Assembly: GCA_035651655.1 (NCBI GenBank)
Contig: DASRFG010000006.1
Location: 101,501-165,500, forward strand
From: Terriglobales bacterium
GTDB taxonomy: Bacteria; Acidobacteriota; Terriglobia; Terriglobales; Acidobacteriaceae
Reading direction: 5' to 3'
Length of the DNA: 64,000 nucleotides
Below are positions 27,653 to 36,881 of this stretch, in pieces (the stretch's first letter is position 1; each line of letters starts with the position of its first letter). The notes below the pieces were generated by a model. It ran no database searches and was not told the DNA's origin. It saw only the letters and a list, made by a program, of their open reading frames with translations. Both the position numbers and the translations under genes were made by a program.

Positions 27653-29080
27653 TTATTCCCCGTACTTATCTTTCAAGTAATTGCCGATCTCGGTCTCAAG
27701 GCTTGCATAATCAGCATGAATCGTGGTGCGCAGGGCGGCCTCGGGGGAGTTCCCTTCACCGATTCTCTCCAGAATACGGCGCAGATCATCCATGCCAAAG
27801 GTGTCGCGGATGTAGGCGGCGGCAGCCAATGACTCGTCATAGGCCATTCGTGCCTCAAGGCCAGAAAACCCGGTAAAGCTTCGTTCCAGGATGTTGAACG
27901 GGATACCGTGGTGTGCACGGAAAACCTGTCCCAATCGTTGCCCGAAGGCACCGGGATCACGCGGCTCAACCAGTTGCGCTATGCCTTCATGCAGCCATTG
28001 CGGCGCGCGCCCCCGGCTTACATCGTTAATAAATGAGTGGGCCAATTCGTGGTGAAGCACTCCCGCCAGCTCTGGTGTGATCGAGGTCATTCCGCGGATG
28101 GGGATGCGTAGCTTTCCATCGTTCACTGCAGCCGACCAGCTGGGAGCTTGAGTTACATCGAAAAATGCCTCTTCGGTATAAAGCACTACGGCGATACTGT
28201 TGCGCGGAACCACGCTCAGCTGTCGCGAAAGATCCTGGTAGTTGCTTTCCAGCGTCTCCATCAATTCGCGTCGAAAGTTTTCCGAAGTCTGCTTGCCCTC
28301 ATAGCGCAAAGTGAAGTGTCCGGTTTCGCGCTCTGAAAAGTCCGACTCCGCCTTAAGTTCACGTTCTGCCTTATCCAGGTATTGTCGGATCAGTGCATCC
28401 GGCCGCAACTGCAGAGAACGCTTCCATGAACGTACCGCTTGGTCGCTGTGGTCTGCGCCAAACTGGGCAAAGCCAAGTACGGCATAGGCGTCGGCAGAGT
28501 TCGGATCAACTCGAACTGCGCGCTGCGCGACTGAGGCCGCCTCTGCGAACTCCCGCACATTCACCAGGAGGGCTGCGTAGTGGGTAAGGATAACGGCGTC
28601 ACCCGGGGCATAGCTGAGGGCACGAGTGAAGTAGCCTCGCGCCTGGTCGCTGTGTCCCCGCTCTAATTCGTGCTTGCCCGCCTCAAAATAACCCGCCGCC
28701 AAGAGGCCAGAGCTGCCCCAACGTTCAAGAGATTCCAGTGCCGAATCGTCAATCCGGCCGTCTTTAACCACGGTAACCGGAAGCTGGGTTTGGTCCAGAT
28801 TGTTATTGGGGACGAAGGCCGGAAGCTGAGTTGCCGAATCACTCGCGCCTTGTCCGCTGCTGGAGTGAGCCCTCGCCGCGCCGCCGCTTTCAACGTGATC
28901 TACTACTGACTTGGGGATAGCATAGGAGTTATCACCGATGTCATACTCGACGTTTTTTGTGGCTTGGCGTACACGGTCGGCGTAGATGAGTCGGCCGTTT
29001 TTGAGGTGAATAGTGTCTGCGGGCGCGGAGAGCGCACAAGCAAGCATCAACATTAATGAAAAGCTCGAAAAGGCCCGCAC
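27653..29080 (-). CDS. Secreted TPR protein with MA-like (gluzincin) peptidase domain
   Basis: About 475 residues with a likely signal peptide (RAFSSFSLMLMLACALSAPA). About 120-260 contains TPR-type helical repeats (YFTRALSYAPGDAVILTHYAALL, AYAVLGFAQFGADHSDQAVR), followed by a metallopeptidase domain with HELAH and a downstream Glu in WLHEGIAQLVE, the peptidase_MA_2 pattern. It probably degrades or processes envelope peptides. The start is uncertain: GTG at 29080 gives a normal signal peptide, while ATG at 29053 gives a very short one. The divergent M1 gene begins nearby, so their promoters may overlap the coding starts. Confidence 0.84.
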   Translation of the reverse strand: MRAFSSFSLMLMLACALSAPADTIHLKNGRLIYADRVRQATKNVEYDIGDNSYAIPKSVVDHVESGGAARAHSSSGQGASDSATQLPAFVPNNNLDQTQLPVTVVKDGRIDDSALESLERWGSSGLLAAGYFEAGKHELERGHSDQARGYFTRALSYAPGDAVILTHYAALLVNVREFAEAASVAQRAVRVDPNSADAYAVLGFAQFGADHSDQAVRSWKRSLQLRPDALIRQYLDKAERELKAESDFSERETGHFTLRYEGKQTSENFRRELMETLESNYQDLSRQLSVVPRNSIAVVLYTEEAFFDVTQAPSWSAAVNDGKLRIPIRGMTSITPELAGVLHHELAHSFINDVSRGRAPQWLHEGIAQLVEPRDPGAFGQRLGQVFRAHHGIPFNILERSFTGFSGLEARMAYDESLAAAAYIRDTFGMDDLRRILERIGEGNSPEAALRTTIHADYASLETEIGNYLKDKYGE

Positions 29081-29096
29081 GGGGCGGATTCTAGCA

Positions 29097-31733
29097 GTGC
29101 GTCCGCGGGCCTCCACCGTCACCAAAGTAACCAGCGTAATCTCTTGTCCCGTCACAACTTCCGTTTGCGCGCTCGCGATGTCTCTGATGTTTTTCATGCC
29201 TGCCCTCGCCGGCCCAACACGCGAAGGTCAAGCTGCGCCAGTCGCTCACGATGCCCTCACTGCGGAGGCTCTGTACGTCCAACTCGGCAATGTTGGACTG
29301 GATCCGTCCCGTGTGTACCTGGTGCGGGATGCCTCCCTCGACCGGGAAGACCTGCATATCAGCCTTGATGACGGCAGGATTGCTTTCACGCGTAATGTGT
29401 TGGGCCGAGTGACCGGTGCCTTCTTCGAGGGCGAGGGCGAAATCTTGCTGGTGCCGCCTGACCAGGCGGAACGTTCCTCCATGGCGCTGTTTACTGGGTC
29501 TGCCATCCTGGAGGAGAAATTCACTAGTGCCTACTTGCGCTTTAATGATGACACCTTCGAGCAGTTGCAACCCGCCCTTCGTGCCGCCTCTGACGCCCAG
29601 GATTATGTCGGCCGGCTAGATGCCGCTGCAAGAAATTTGGCCGGAACTGACGCGCTTCGGCTTCTGCTTACGTTTAGCCGAAGCTTGCCGAGTCCGGATG
29701 GGGTAGGCAGCCAGGTCGCAGTCACGGCAGGAGACGAGGACCGCTTCCTGCATGCGCGGCTGCAGAATCAGCGCCGAGGTCTTTTCGACGTGTACTTTGA
29801 TTCCACGTTGGCGGAGCAAATCTCTGTTGGGCAGCTGAACCGCAGGGAAGGCGCCAGCTACTACGATATGTGGACTTCTTTCGCCACTCGCTCCTCACGG
29901 TTGCTTCCCAATAGAACCGAGGCCTCCGGCAGGAAATTTCACAGGGAAGATAAAGTTGAGATCTCGCGCTATGAGATCCACGCCAATGTGACGCCGCCAG
30001 AGAATCTCACCGCAGAGACCACATTGGACCTGCAGGTACGACGCGGTGGGGATCGCACGCTCTTGTTCGAGCTTTCGCGCTTTTTGGAGGTCCAGGCGGT
30101 TGAGTCGGACGGCAAGCCGGTGGAGTTTATCCATAATCCTTCTGTAGAAGGCACTCAGCGAGCCCGCCGAAGCAACGACGTGGTGGCGGTGATTTTTCCC
30201 CAACTGTTGCAAAGCGGGCAGCGACTGAGATTGCGATTTAAGTATTCGGGCTCGGTGCTCTCCGATGCCGGAGGAGGATTGCTGTACGTTGGAGCACGCG
30301 GCACGTGGTATCCGAATCGCGGCATGGCGAATGCGCAGTTCGAGATGGAATTTCGTTATCCTGTCGGCTGGACGCTCCTGGCTACCGGTAAGCTGATGAG
30401 CCGCCCTGGAACTCCGAAGCCTTCCTCCAGCAATACTGCAGGGAGCGAACAGGTTTCCCACTGGCAGACGGAAAGGCCCATTCCTCTAGCGGGATTCAAT
30501 ATGGGACGTTATGTCCGTGCGGTGGCGCGGGCCGGCAAGGTGGAAGTCCAGACTTATGCCGCCGGCGTCGAGCACGCATTTCCGCGGCCGCATACGACAG
30601 TAACACCTAGCCTGTCTCCCGAGGGTGCAATCCCTGCTCCACCTTTTGAGCACCCGCCCGATCTGGTCCCACCTCAGGTCCCATCACCGGCCCGCAATGC
30701 GCAATCGGTGGCTGAAAAATCGGCCCGCGCCATTGACTACTGGTCGTCGCGCCTCGGTCCGTTTCCTTATAGTTCTCTGGCGCTCACCCAAATCCCTGGC
30801 CCGAGCAGCCAAGGTTGGCCGGGGCTGGTGTACCTCTCCAGCTATACCTTCCTTCAGCCCGAAGACAGGGCAAACCTGCGCCTCTCACCGACGGCGGATG
30901 TGTTGTACGGCCGCTTAATGCAGTGGCACGAAACCGCTCATCAGTGGTGGGGTGATCTGGTGATGTGGCGCAGCTACCGGGACCAGTGGATCTCAGAAGC
31001 GCTGGCGAATTATTGCGCCCTCATGATGGTCGAGAATGACAGCCCACAACAATTCGCAGCGGTGATGGACCATTATCGTCAGCAGCTGCTCGCCAATAAT
31101 AAAGAGGGGATGCCCCTGAAAGATGCCGGACCCGTAACTCTGGGAATAAGGCTTTCGTCGTCGCGATTTCCTACCGCCTATGACGAGGTTGCCTACGGCC
31201 GGGGGACGTGGCTTTTCCATATGCTGCGTCACATGTTGCGCGATGCTGCCGGGCCAAGTGTTGCGCGACTGCCGGCGCGAAGTAACGCTGCAGGAGGTGA
31301 CGAGCTGTTTTGGCAAGTGCTGCGAAGATTGCAAGAGCGCTACGCCGGTAAGGAAATGACCTTGAGCGATGTCCAGGAAGCATTCGAGGAACAGCTGCCG
31401 GCCGTGCTCAGGTATGAAAACCGCAAATCACTGGACTGGTTTTTTCAGGGCTGGGTGAATGGGACGGCGATCCCGCGCTTGCGCATCAGGGACATGAAAT
31501 TTGTTCCCCGTGGCGCAACTGCCGAGGTGACAGGAACAATTCTGCAGGAAGATGCGCCCGACGATCTGGTCACTTCGGTCCCGATCTATGCGGTTACCGG
31601 AACGCGATCGCAACTGCTGCTGGGCCGAGTCTTTGCCGAAGGTCATGAGACCCATTTCCGGCTAACGGCTCCCATTGGCGCGCACAAGTTGATAATGGAT
31701 CCTTATCAGAGCGTTCTCGCCCAAGTGCGCTAA
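29097..31733 (+). CDS. Secreted M1-family aminopeptidase-like metalloprotein
   Basis: About 878 residues. The gluzincin site HETAH (nt 30927-30941, about residue 611) and the third ligand Glu 19 residues on (QWISEALANY) match M1 aminopeptidases. The N-terminal half includes a beta-rich region with YEIHANVTPPENLTAETTLD that resembles the M1 N-terminal domain, preceded by about 270 residues not typical of M1. A hydrophobic segment ending MFFMPALA suggests secretion. The GAMEN-like exopeptidase motif is not obvious, so it may not be a true aminopeptidase. Start GTG 29097 is a guess; ATG 29178 would cut the signal peptide short. Confidence 0.85.
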   Translation: MRPRASTVTKVTSVISCPVTTSVCALAMSLMFFMPALAGPTREGQAAPVAHDALTAEALYVQLGNVGLDPSRVYLVRDASLDREDLHISLDDGRIAFTRNVLGRVTGAFFEGEGEILLVPPDQAERSSMALFTGSAILEEKFTSAYLRFNDDTFEQLQPALRAASDAQDYVGRLDAAARNLAGTDALRLLLTFSRSLPSPDGVGSQVAVTAGDEDRFLHARLQNQRRGLFDVYFDSTLAEQISVGQLNRREGASYYDMWTSFATRSSRLLPNRTEASGRKFHREDKVEISRYEIHANVTPPENLTAETTLDLQVRRGGDRTLLFELSRFLEVQAVESDGKPVEFIHNPSVEGTQRARRSNDVVAVIFPQLLQSGQRLRLRFKYSGSVLSDAGGGLLYVGARGTWYPNRGMANAQFEMEFRYPVGWTLLATGKLMSRPGTPKPSSSNTAGSEQVSHWQTERPIPLAGFNMGRYVRAVARAGKVEVQTYAAGVEHAFPRPHTTVTPSLSPEGAIPAPPFEHPPDLVPPQVPSPARNAQSVAEKSARAIDYWSSRLGPFPYSSLALTQIPGPSSQGWPGLVYLSSYTFLQPEDRANLRLSPTADVLYGRLMQWHETAHQWWGDLVMWRSYRDQWISEALANYCALMMVENDSPQQFAAVMDHYRQQLLANNKEGMPLKDAGPVTLGIRLSSSRFPTAYDEVAYGRGTWLFHMLRHMLRDAAGPSVARLPARSNAAGGDELFWQVLRRLQERYAGKEMTLSDVQEAFEEQLPAVLRYENRKSLDWFFQGWVNGTAIPRLRIRDMKFVPRGATAEVTGTILQEDAPDDLVTSVPIYAVTGTRSQLLLGRVFAEGHETHFRLTAPIGAHKLIMDPYQSVLAQVR

Positions 31734-31885
31734 AACCTTCCGTGTATGTAAGAACTTATTTACCGAGAATTCATCACACCTTAACCCGCCCTGTTTGTTT
31801 TCCAGATACAAGATGTGTACGCAATGAGAGGGATTGGGTACGGTTGGGGCCGTGCCCTTATCGCTTTCACGGAATATTCAACCAG

Positions 31886-31904
31886 CTTTAACACTCCTGT
31901 AATG
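31886..31904 (+). promoter_or_regulatory. Candidate Pho box upstream of pstS
   Basis: Two 7-mers, TTTAACA (31887-31893) and TGTAATG (31898-31904), lie 11 bp apart, the 7-4-7 layout of a PhoB site. The spacing to a weak -10 (ATACAA, 31913-31918) fits activation from the -35 position. A matching site lies before pstC. The start of pstS is 38 bp on. Confidence 0.55.
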
Positions 31905-31942
31905 TTTCGCCCATACAACTGAGCCAATAGGAGGAACAACCA

Positions 31943-32974
31943 GTGACACGGTGGAACGTATTCGTGTTTGTCTTAATTCTTCTAGCGGCGCTGTGTGGGA
32001 CGTTGGCCTTGACGGCCACTGCGCAAAATATCAACCTGAACGGCGCAGGCGCAACTTTCCCTTATCCCATTTATTCCAAATGGTTCAGTGAATATCACAA
32101 GCTGCACCCTGAGGTGCAGATTAATTACCAATCCATCGGAAGCGGCGGCGGTATTCGCCAGGTGACCGCCGGCACTGTAGATTTCGGCGCCAGTGATGGC
32201 CCGATGTCGGACGAGCAGCTGAGGGATGCGCCATTCCAACTTTCCCATATTCCTACCGTGCTGGGCTCCGTTGTGCCCGCCTACAACATTGCTGGCGTAA
32301 GCGAAGAAATTAAGTTCACGCCCCAAGTGCTGGCGGGCATTTTCCTGCGCAACATCACCAATTGGAACGATAAGCAGATCGCCGCAGCTAATCCGGGGCT
32401 AAAACTTCCAGACAAGCCAATTGTCGTTGTCCATCGCTCGGACGGCAGCGGTACAAGCTACATCTTTACCGACTTTCTCTCAAAGGTTAGTCCCGAATGG
32501 AAATCCAAAGTAGGGAAAGGCACCTCGGTGCAGTGGCCCGTTGGCGTCGGTGCTAAAGGAAATGAAGGCGTTGCCGGTATGGTGCGGCAAATGGATGGCG
32601 CCCTAGGGTATGTGGAGCTGATCTACGCCCTGCAAAACAAGATTTCGTACGGGCCGGTAAAGAATGCTGCGGGAAATTTCGTCAAAGCCAGCCTCGAGAG
32701 CACTACCGCAGCAGCCGCGTCGGCAAAAACCATGCCGGACGACTTCCGCGTGTCCATCACTAATGCGCCGGGCAAGGATGCCTATCCCATCGCCAGCTTC
32801 ACTTGGCTGCTGATTCCGGCCAAGTCCAAGGATCCTGCCAAGGGCAAGGTCCTGCATGATTTTCTGGTTTGGATGTTGGACCAGGGTGAGCCGATGGCAA
32901 CCCAACTAAACTATGCGCCTTTGCCGCCTAACGTCGCAGAAAAAGTAAAGGCCAAGATCAACCAGATCCACTGA
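31943..32974 (+). CDS. pstS: Periplasmic phosphate-binding protein
   Basis: High-affinity phosphate receptor of the PstSCAB ABC importer, 343 residues with a signal peptide (about 1-28). Ligand-binding segments are GAGATFPYPIYSKWF, IGSGGGIRQV, DFGASDGPM and HRSDGSGTSYIFTDFL. The start is GTG at 31943, fixed by AGGAGG 8 nt upstream. It is the first gene of the phosphate regulon, under a Pho-box-like site, with a porin gene behind it. Low phosphate should induce it through a PhoR/PhoB pair not present in this window. Confidence 0.96.
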   Translation: MTRWNVFVFVLILLAALCGTLALTATAQNINLNGAGATFPYPIYSKWFSEYHKLHPEVQINYQSIGSGGGIRQVTAGTVDFGASDGPMSDEQLRDAPFQLSHIPTVLGSVVPAYNIAGVSEEIKFTPQVLAGIFLRNITNWNDKQIAAANPGLKLPDKPIVVVHRSDGSGTSYIFTDFLSKVSPEWKSKVGKGTSVQWPVGVGAKGNEGVAGMVRQMDGALGYVELIYALQNKISYGPVKNAAGNFVKASLESTTAAAASAKTMPDDFRVSITNAPGKDAYPIASFTWLLIPAKSKDPAKGKVLHDFLVWMLDQGEPMATQLNYAPLPPNVAEKVKAKINQIH

Positions 32975-33059
32975 CAAAAAGGCAGTTCACTAACCGGAAT
33001 GTGTACACCACAACAACTTGCGTTCCATTAAAGCAGCGAAGCCCATAAGGAGAACTCGA

Positions 33060-34808
33060 GTGACTAGCAAGACTCTGTGGCAATTCCTTCTATTCCTGTC
33101 GCTTGTGCCGGCTCTGTTGGCGCAGGGCACGCAGGGAACCGGCACCACAAGAAAGACAACCAGCACTACAAAAAAGACGACCACTGTAAGACGGGGCGCC
33201 AGCACAACGACCGCGGGCAACAGCGATATTCAGGCACTGCGAGATGCTCTGGCAGCGCAGCAAGCACAGATCCAGCAGCAACAGCAGCTGTTGTTGGAAT
33301 TGAAACAGCAGCTGCAGAGTCGTGATCAAGCCACGCAGCAAAGCCTGAGCCAGCTCCAGCAGGCACAGTCGGCAGCCACTACTGCACAGGAGAAGGCGGC
33401 GGCGGCTGAAACCGCGGCTAACGAGCAGAAGGACCCGGTCACCAAGCTACAGACTGACGTTGCGGACGTAAAAACAAACATGACCAGCACCGTGCAAACG
33501 GCACTGGATGAGCAGAAAAAGCTTTCAGGCATTCAAGACTTTCTCAGCCGCTTCCGCTTTACTGGCGACGTGCGCGTACGCGGTGAAAACCTCGTCCAGG
33601 ACTACAGCGGCTGCAAAGGCTGCTTTGACCGCAATCGCGCGCGCTTCCGGGCACGCTTTGGAGTGGAAGGACAGTTGAGTGAGGACTTTGTCGGCGGTCT
33701 CTTCGTGGCCTCAGGCTCCAACGCTGATCCCACCACCACGAACGAAACTCTTACCAACGCGTTCAATCGGAAGCTTGTTGGTTGGGATCGCGCCTACATA
33801 ATTTACAACCCTACAGCCCACAAGTGGCTGTCGCTGACGGGCGGAAAATTCGCTTACAGCTGGAACCGAACCTCCGTCACTTTCGACCCCGACCTGAATC
33901 CCGAAGGTTTCAGCCAGAAGCTCTCGTTCGATTTGAAATCGCCGTTCATCAAGAATGTGACCCTTCAGGGTATGGAACTATTCTTTAACGAAGTGTCGAA
34001 AGGCCCCGATTCCTATGCGGCGGGTGGTCAGGTTTCCACCAAGTTGTCCTTCATGAAGGACCGCATCACCATAACTCCATCTGCCACTCTCTTGAACTGG
34101 CATCTGCCTGATGCCCTCCTGCAAGCATCGGCGTTCACAGTGGGCGCCACAACTACCGGATCGCCGAGCACAGGTACTCCGCCGCCGGTTGGTACTCCGG
34201 TGATTGGTCCGCTCCCTATCACAGGGCCTGGCCCGGGCTGCGCCGGCGGATCAGGGTTGCCTAGCTTCCCACCTTGCGTGTTCGCGCCCAACGGCTTCAC
34301 GAACGCGACGGTTGTGGATGCTAAGGGAGTACCGCACTTCAGGTCACGCTTTCTTTACGCCGATGCCCTGTTGAACACCCAAGTGAAGACCGGTATGGAG
34401 AGGCTGCCTCTCAACTTTCTCCTGGAGTATGAGAACAACCTCAACGCCCGGCACCCGAACAACGTAGGCGTCGGACGTCAGGCGCATGCCTATTACGGGG
34501 AGCTCAGCCTGGGTCAAACCAAGAACAAGAACGACCTGCAATTTGGCTATGCGTTCCTACGGCAGGAGCAGGACTCGGTGCTGGCCGCTTTCAATGAGAG
34601 CGATCAGCGCGCTCCCACCAATATTGTTCAGCATCGCGCCTATGTGCAGTGGAAGGTCCGCAAGAATATCGTAGCGGGCTACACCCTGTGGGTTGGGCGT
34701 ACTCTGAACAGCAACCTGCAGCACGCTGCTCTGGCTTCCGGAATCAAGCCCGGGCAGGTTGAGCCTTACCTCAAGCGCATGCAGTTCGATTTGGTTTACA
34801 GTTTCTAG
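33060..34808 (+). CDS. Putative outer-membrane porin with coiled-coil N-terminus
   Basis: About 582 residues. A signal peptide (FLLFLSLVPALLAQ) is followed by a Thr/Lys-rich stretch and a Gln/Ala-rich coiled coil (about 55-140), then a long beta-strand region to the C-terminus that ends in Phe, as outer-membrane barrels do. It resembles the putative porin family (DYSGCKGCFDRNRARFRARFG, then WDRAYIIYNP and LSLTGGKFAYSWNRT). The coiled coil may contact peptidoglycan. The start is GTG 33060 with AAGGAG 7 nt upstream. It lies between pstS and pstC and is closed by a strong terminator, so it probably supplies phosphate entry across the outer membrane. Confidence 0.85.
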   Translation: MTSKTLWQFLLFLSLVPALLAQGTQGTGTTRKTTSTTKKTTTVRRGASTTTAGNSDIQALRDALAAQQAQIQQQQQLLLELKQQLQSRDQATQQSLSQLQQAQSAATTAQEKAAAAETAANEQKDPVTKLQTDVADVKTNMTSTVQTALDEQKKLSGIQDFLSRFRFTGDVRVRGENLVQDYSGCKGCFDRNRARFRARFGVEGQLSEDFVGGLFVASGSNADPTTTNETLTNAFNRKLVGWDRAYIIYNPTAHKWLSLTGGKFAYSWNRTSVTFDPDLNPEGFSQKLSFDLKSPFIKNVTLQGMELFFNEVSKGPDSYAAGGQVSTKLSFMKDRITITPSATLLNWHLPDALLQASAFTVGATTTGSPSTGTPPPVGTPVIGPLPITGPGPGCAGGSGLPSFPPCVFAPNGFTNATVVDAKGVPHFRSRFLYADALLNTQVKTGMERLPLNFLLEYENNLNARHPNNVGVGRQAHAYYGELSLGQTKNKNDLQFGYAFLRQEQDSVLAAFNESDQRAPTNIVQHRAYVQWKVRKNIVAGYTLWVGRTLNSNLQHAALASGIKPGQVEPYLKRMQFDLVYSF

Positions 34809-34825
34809 GTCATTAACGCAGAGCA

Positions 34826-34866
34826 GAACAAGCGTCAGCTAACCCACTGACGCTTGTTCGTTTTTG
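34826..34866 (+). terminator. Rho-independent terminator after the porin gene
   Basis: A perfect 13-bp stem (GAACAAGCGTCAG at 34826-34838 with CTGACGCTTGTTC at 34847-34859) with an 8-nt loop is followed by GTTTTT. It would end transcription of pstS-porin, so pstCAB-phoU needs its own promoter. Confidence 0.9.
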
Positions 34867-34907
34867 AAATAATTCAGGAGAAATCAGGGGTGTCCTGCTG
34901 GCTCCCC

Positions 34908-34938
34908 TTTTAACATGGCTGTAACACTATTCTGATAT
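34908..34938 (+). promoter_or_regulatory. Candidate Pho box and -10 upstream of pstC
   Basis: TTTAACA (34909-34915) and TGTAACA (34920-34926) form a 7-4-7 direct repeat, matching the pstS site at 13 of 16 positions (TTTAACA-N3-CTGTAA). A -10-like TGATAT lies at 34933-34938. The pstC GTG start is only 21 bp after the box, so the transcript may be leaderless or nearly so. Confidence 0.55.
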
Positions 34939-34947
34939 TTTTTGAGG

Positions 34948-36012
34948 GTGAGCAATAGCGCCCTTCCGGTGCCTCGAATCACTAAGGGCACTGCTACTCC
35001 AGCTTCGTCCGCCGGTCCAACCTCTTTACCTCCCGCAGGGGAGAGTGGTGGGGCCGTCCCGCTTCTGCGTGCAGGCACCGGTTTCTTCGGCAGGCTGAGT
35101 GATCCCGCTTTCGGTGTGGCCATGATGGCTTGTGGGATGACCGTCATGATCATCCTGGTGCTCATAGTTTTGGAGTTGGTTTTGAATTCCCGCCTTTCCC
35201 TACACCAGTTCGGTTGGGGATTCTTCAAGACCCAGATATGGGACCCGGTTGCCGGCAATTTCGGTGCGTTGCCTTTTATTTACGGCACTCTGGTTTCATC
35301 CTTGGTGGCTCTAGCGTTGGCGGTGCCGCTGGGAGTCGGGGCCGCCGTCTTCATTGCGGAAATGTGTCCCGCCCGGCTGCGCGGGATACTCTCGTTCACA
35401 ACCGAGTTACTGGCCGCCATTCCTAGCGTGATCTATGGACTGTGGGCGATATTTGTCCTGGTGCCGCTCCTCCGGCTGTACGTGGAACCTTGGCTGGCGA
35501 AGTATTTTGGTTGGACTCGGCTGTTTGAAGGCCCGCCTTACGGAATTGGTATGTTGGCAGCCGGGGTGGTGTTGGCGATCATGGTGGTACCCATTATTTC
35601 TTCCCTGACGCGAGATGTTCTCACCGCAGTTCCCCGGCAGCAACGCGAGGCTGTGTTGGCGCTGGGGGCCACCCGCTGGGAGATGATCCGCATGGGGGTG
35701 TTGCGCAATGCGCGTGCGGGCATTCTAGGCGCGATCATCCTGGGCCTTGGGCGGGCGCTTGGCGAGACCATGGCCGTTACTATGGTGATCGGCAACCGCC
35801 CGGAAATCGCCAAGTCGCTGCTCGCACCCGGTTACACCATGGCGAGCGTAATCGCTAACGAGTTTAGCGAGGCCACCGGCAACCTGTACCTGAGTGCGCT
35901 GGTTGAGATCGGATTAGCCTTGTTCCTGGTCACCATTGTGGTGAACGGTTTCGCGCGGCTCCTGGTGTGGACGGTGACCCGCGGTGTCCCTGCGAGGGTG
36001 CATGCCCAGTAG
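34948..36012 (+). CDS. pstC: Phosphate ABC transporter permease
   Basis: Inner-membrane permease of the Pst importer, about 354 residues with six or so membrane helices and the ABC EAA loop (VPRQQREAVLALGATRWEMI, then LGRALGETMAVTMVIGN). The first 50 residues are Pro/Ser/Thr-rich and poorly conserved. The start is the GTG at 34948; no Shine-Dalgarno stands apart from it, only GAGG directly against it. It overlaps pstA by 11 nt. It is the first gene behind the second Pho-box-like site. Confidence 0.95.
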   Translation: MSNSALPVPRITKGTATPASSAGPTSLPPAGESGGAVPLLRAGTGFFGRLSDPAFGVAMMACGMTVMIILVLIVLELVLNSRLSLHQFGWGFFKTQIWDPVAGNFGALPFIYGTLVSSLVALALAVPLGVGAAVFIAEMCPARLRGILSFTTELLAAIPSVIYGLWAIFVLVPLLRLYVEPWLAKYFGWTRLFEGPPYGIGMLAAGVVLAIMVVPIISSLTRDVLTAVPRQQREAVLALGATRWEMIRMGVLRNARAGILGAIILGLGRALGETMAVTMVIGNRPEIAKSLLAPGYTMASVIANEFSEATGNLYLSALVEIGLALFLVTIVVNGFARLLVWTVTRGVPARVHAQ

Positions 36013-36880
36013 GTCAGATGTGATGTCCCAAGATCGCATCAGCTGGGCCCGCACGGTAAAAGACCACCTTGCCACGGCATGTGCAGTTCTGGCAATTCTG
36101 CTGGTGCTTTTGCCCCTAGCTGCGATCTTTCTGTACCTGATGCAGCGTGGTCTTAGTTCCATCAACTGGGCTTTCCTGACTCAGACTCCCAAGCCCGTGG
36201 GCGAAGTGGGTGGGGGCATGGGCAATGCCATCGCTGGCTCAGGTGTGATTCTGGCGATCGCCAGCCTTATCGGAGTGCCGGTCGGTATCGGTGCCGGAGT
36301 ATTTCTCGCCGAATACGGACGTAATCGCTTCGGAAATGCTATCCGCTTCACAGCCGATGTGCTAAATGGCGTACCCTCAATTGTAATCGGCATTGTCGCT
36401 TACGGACTTGTGGTGTTCCGCCAGAAACACTTCTCTGCGTTAGCGGGTGGCGTGGCACTGAGCATTATGATGATTCCCACCATAAGCCGCGCTACAGAGG
36501 AAATGTTGCTGCTGGTTCCACTGTCTGTGCGGGAGGCGGCTTTAGGATTGGGGATTTCACGGTGGCGAACGACGGTGTCCATTACTCTACGAACAGCTGC
36601 TGCCGGAATTATTACGGGAATTATGCTGGCATTTGCCCGAGTCGCGGGTGAGACAGCACCTCTCTTGTTTACGGCCTTCGGTAATCAATACTGGAACTGG
36701 AAACTGGACCAGCCCACCGCCGCGCTGCCGTTACAGATTTTCGCGTATGCCATTTCTCCCTATGATGAGTGGCACCGCCAGGCATGGGCGGGTGCTCTGG
36801 TGTTAATCGTGCTTATTGTTAGCGTTGTGGCCATTGTAAGAATTGTTGCCAGTCGCGGGCTGTTGAAGGGGACCAACTGA
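36002..36880 (+). CDS. pstA: Phosphate ABC transporter permease
   Basis: Second membrane subunit of the Pst importer, about 292 residues with six predicted helices. The EAA loop is [19 protein letters not shown] followed by [14 protein letters not shown], typical of PstA. The start at ATG 36002 sits inside the pstC end and has GAGG 6 nt upstream; ATG 36023 is an alternative. It is one codon pair from pstB, indicating tight coupling. Confidence 0.95.
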   Translation: MPSRSDVMSQDRISWARTVKDHLATACAVLAILLVLLPLAAIFLYLMQRGLSSINWAFLTQTPKPVGEVGGGMGNAIAGSGVILAIASLIGVPVGIGAGVFLAEYGRNRFGNAIRFTADVLNGVPSIVIGIVAYGLVVFRQKHFSALAGGVALSIMMIPTISRATEEMLLLVPLSVREAALGLGISRWRTTVSITLRTAAAGIITGIMLAFARVAGETAPLLFTAFGNQYWNWKLDQPTAALPLQIFAYAISPYDEWHRQAWAGALVLIVLIVSVVAIVRIVASRGLLKGTN

Positions 36881-36881
36881 C

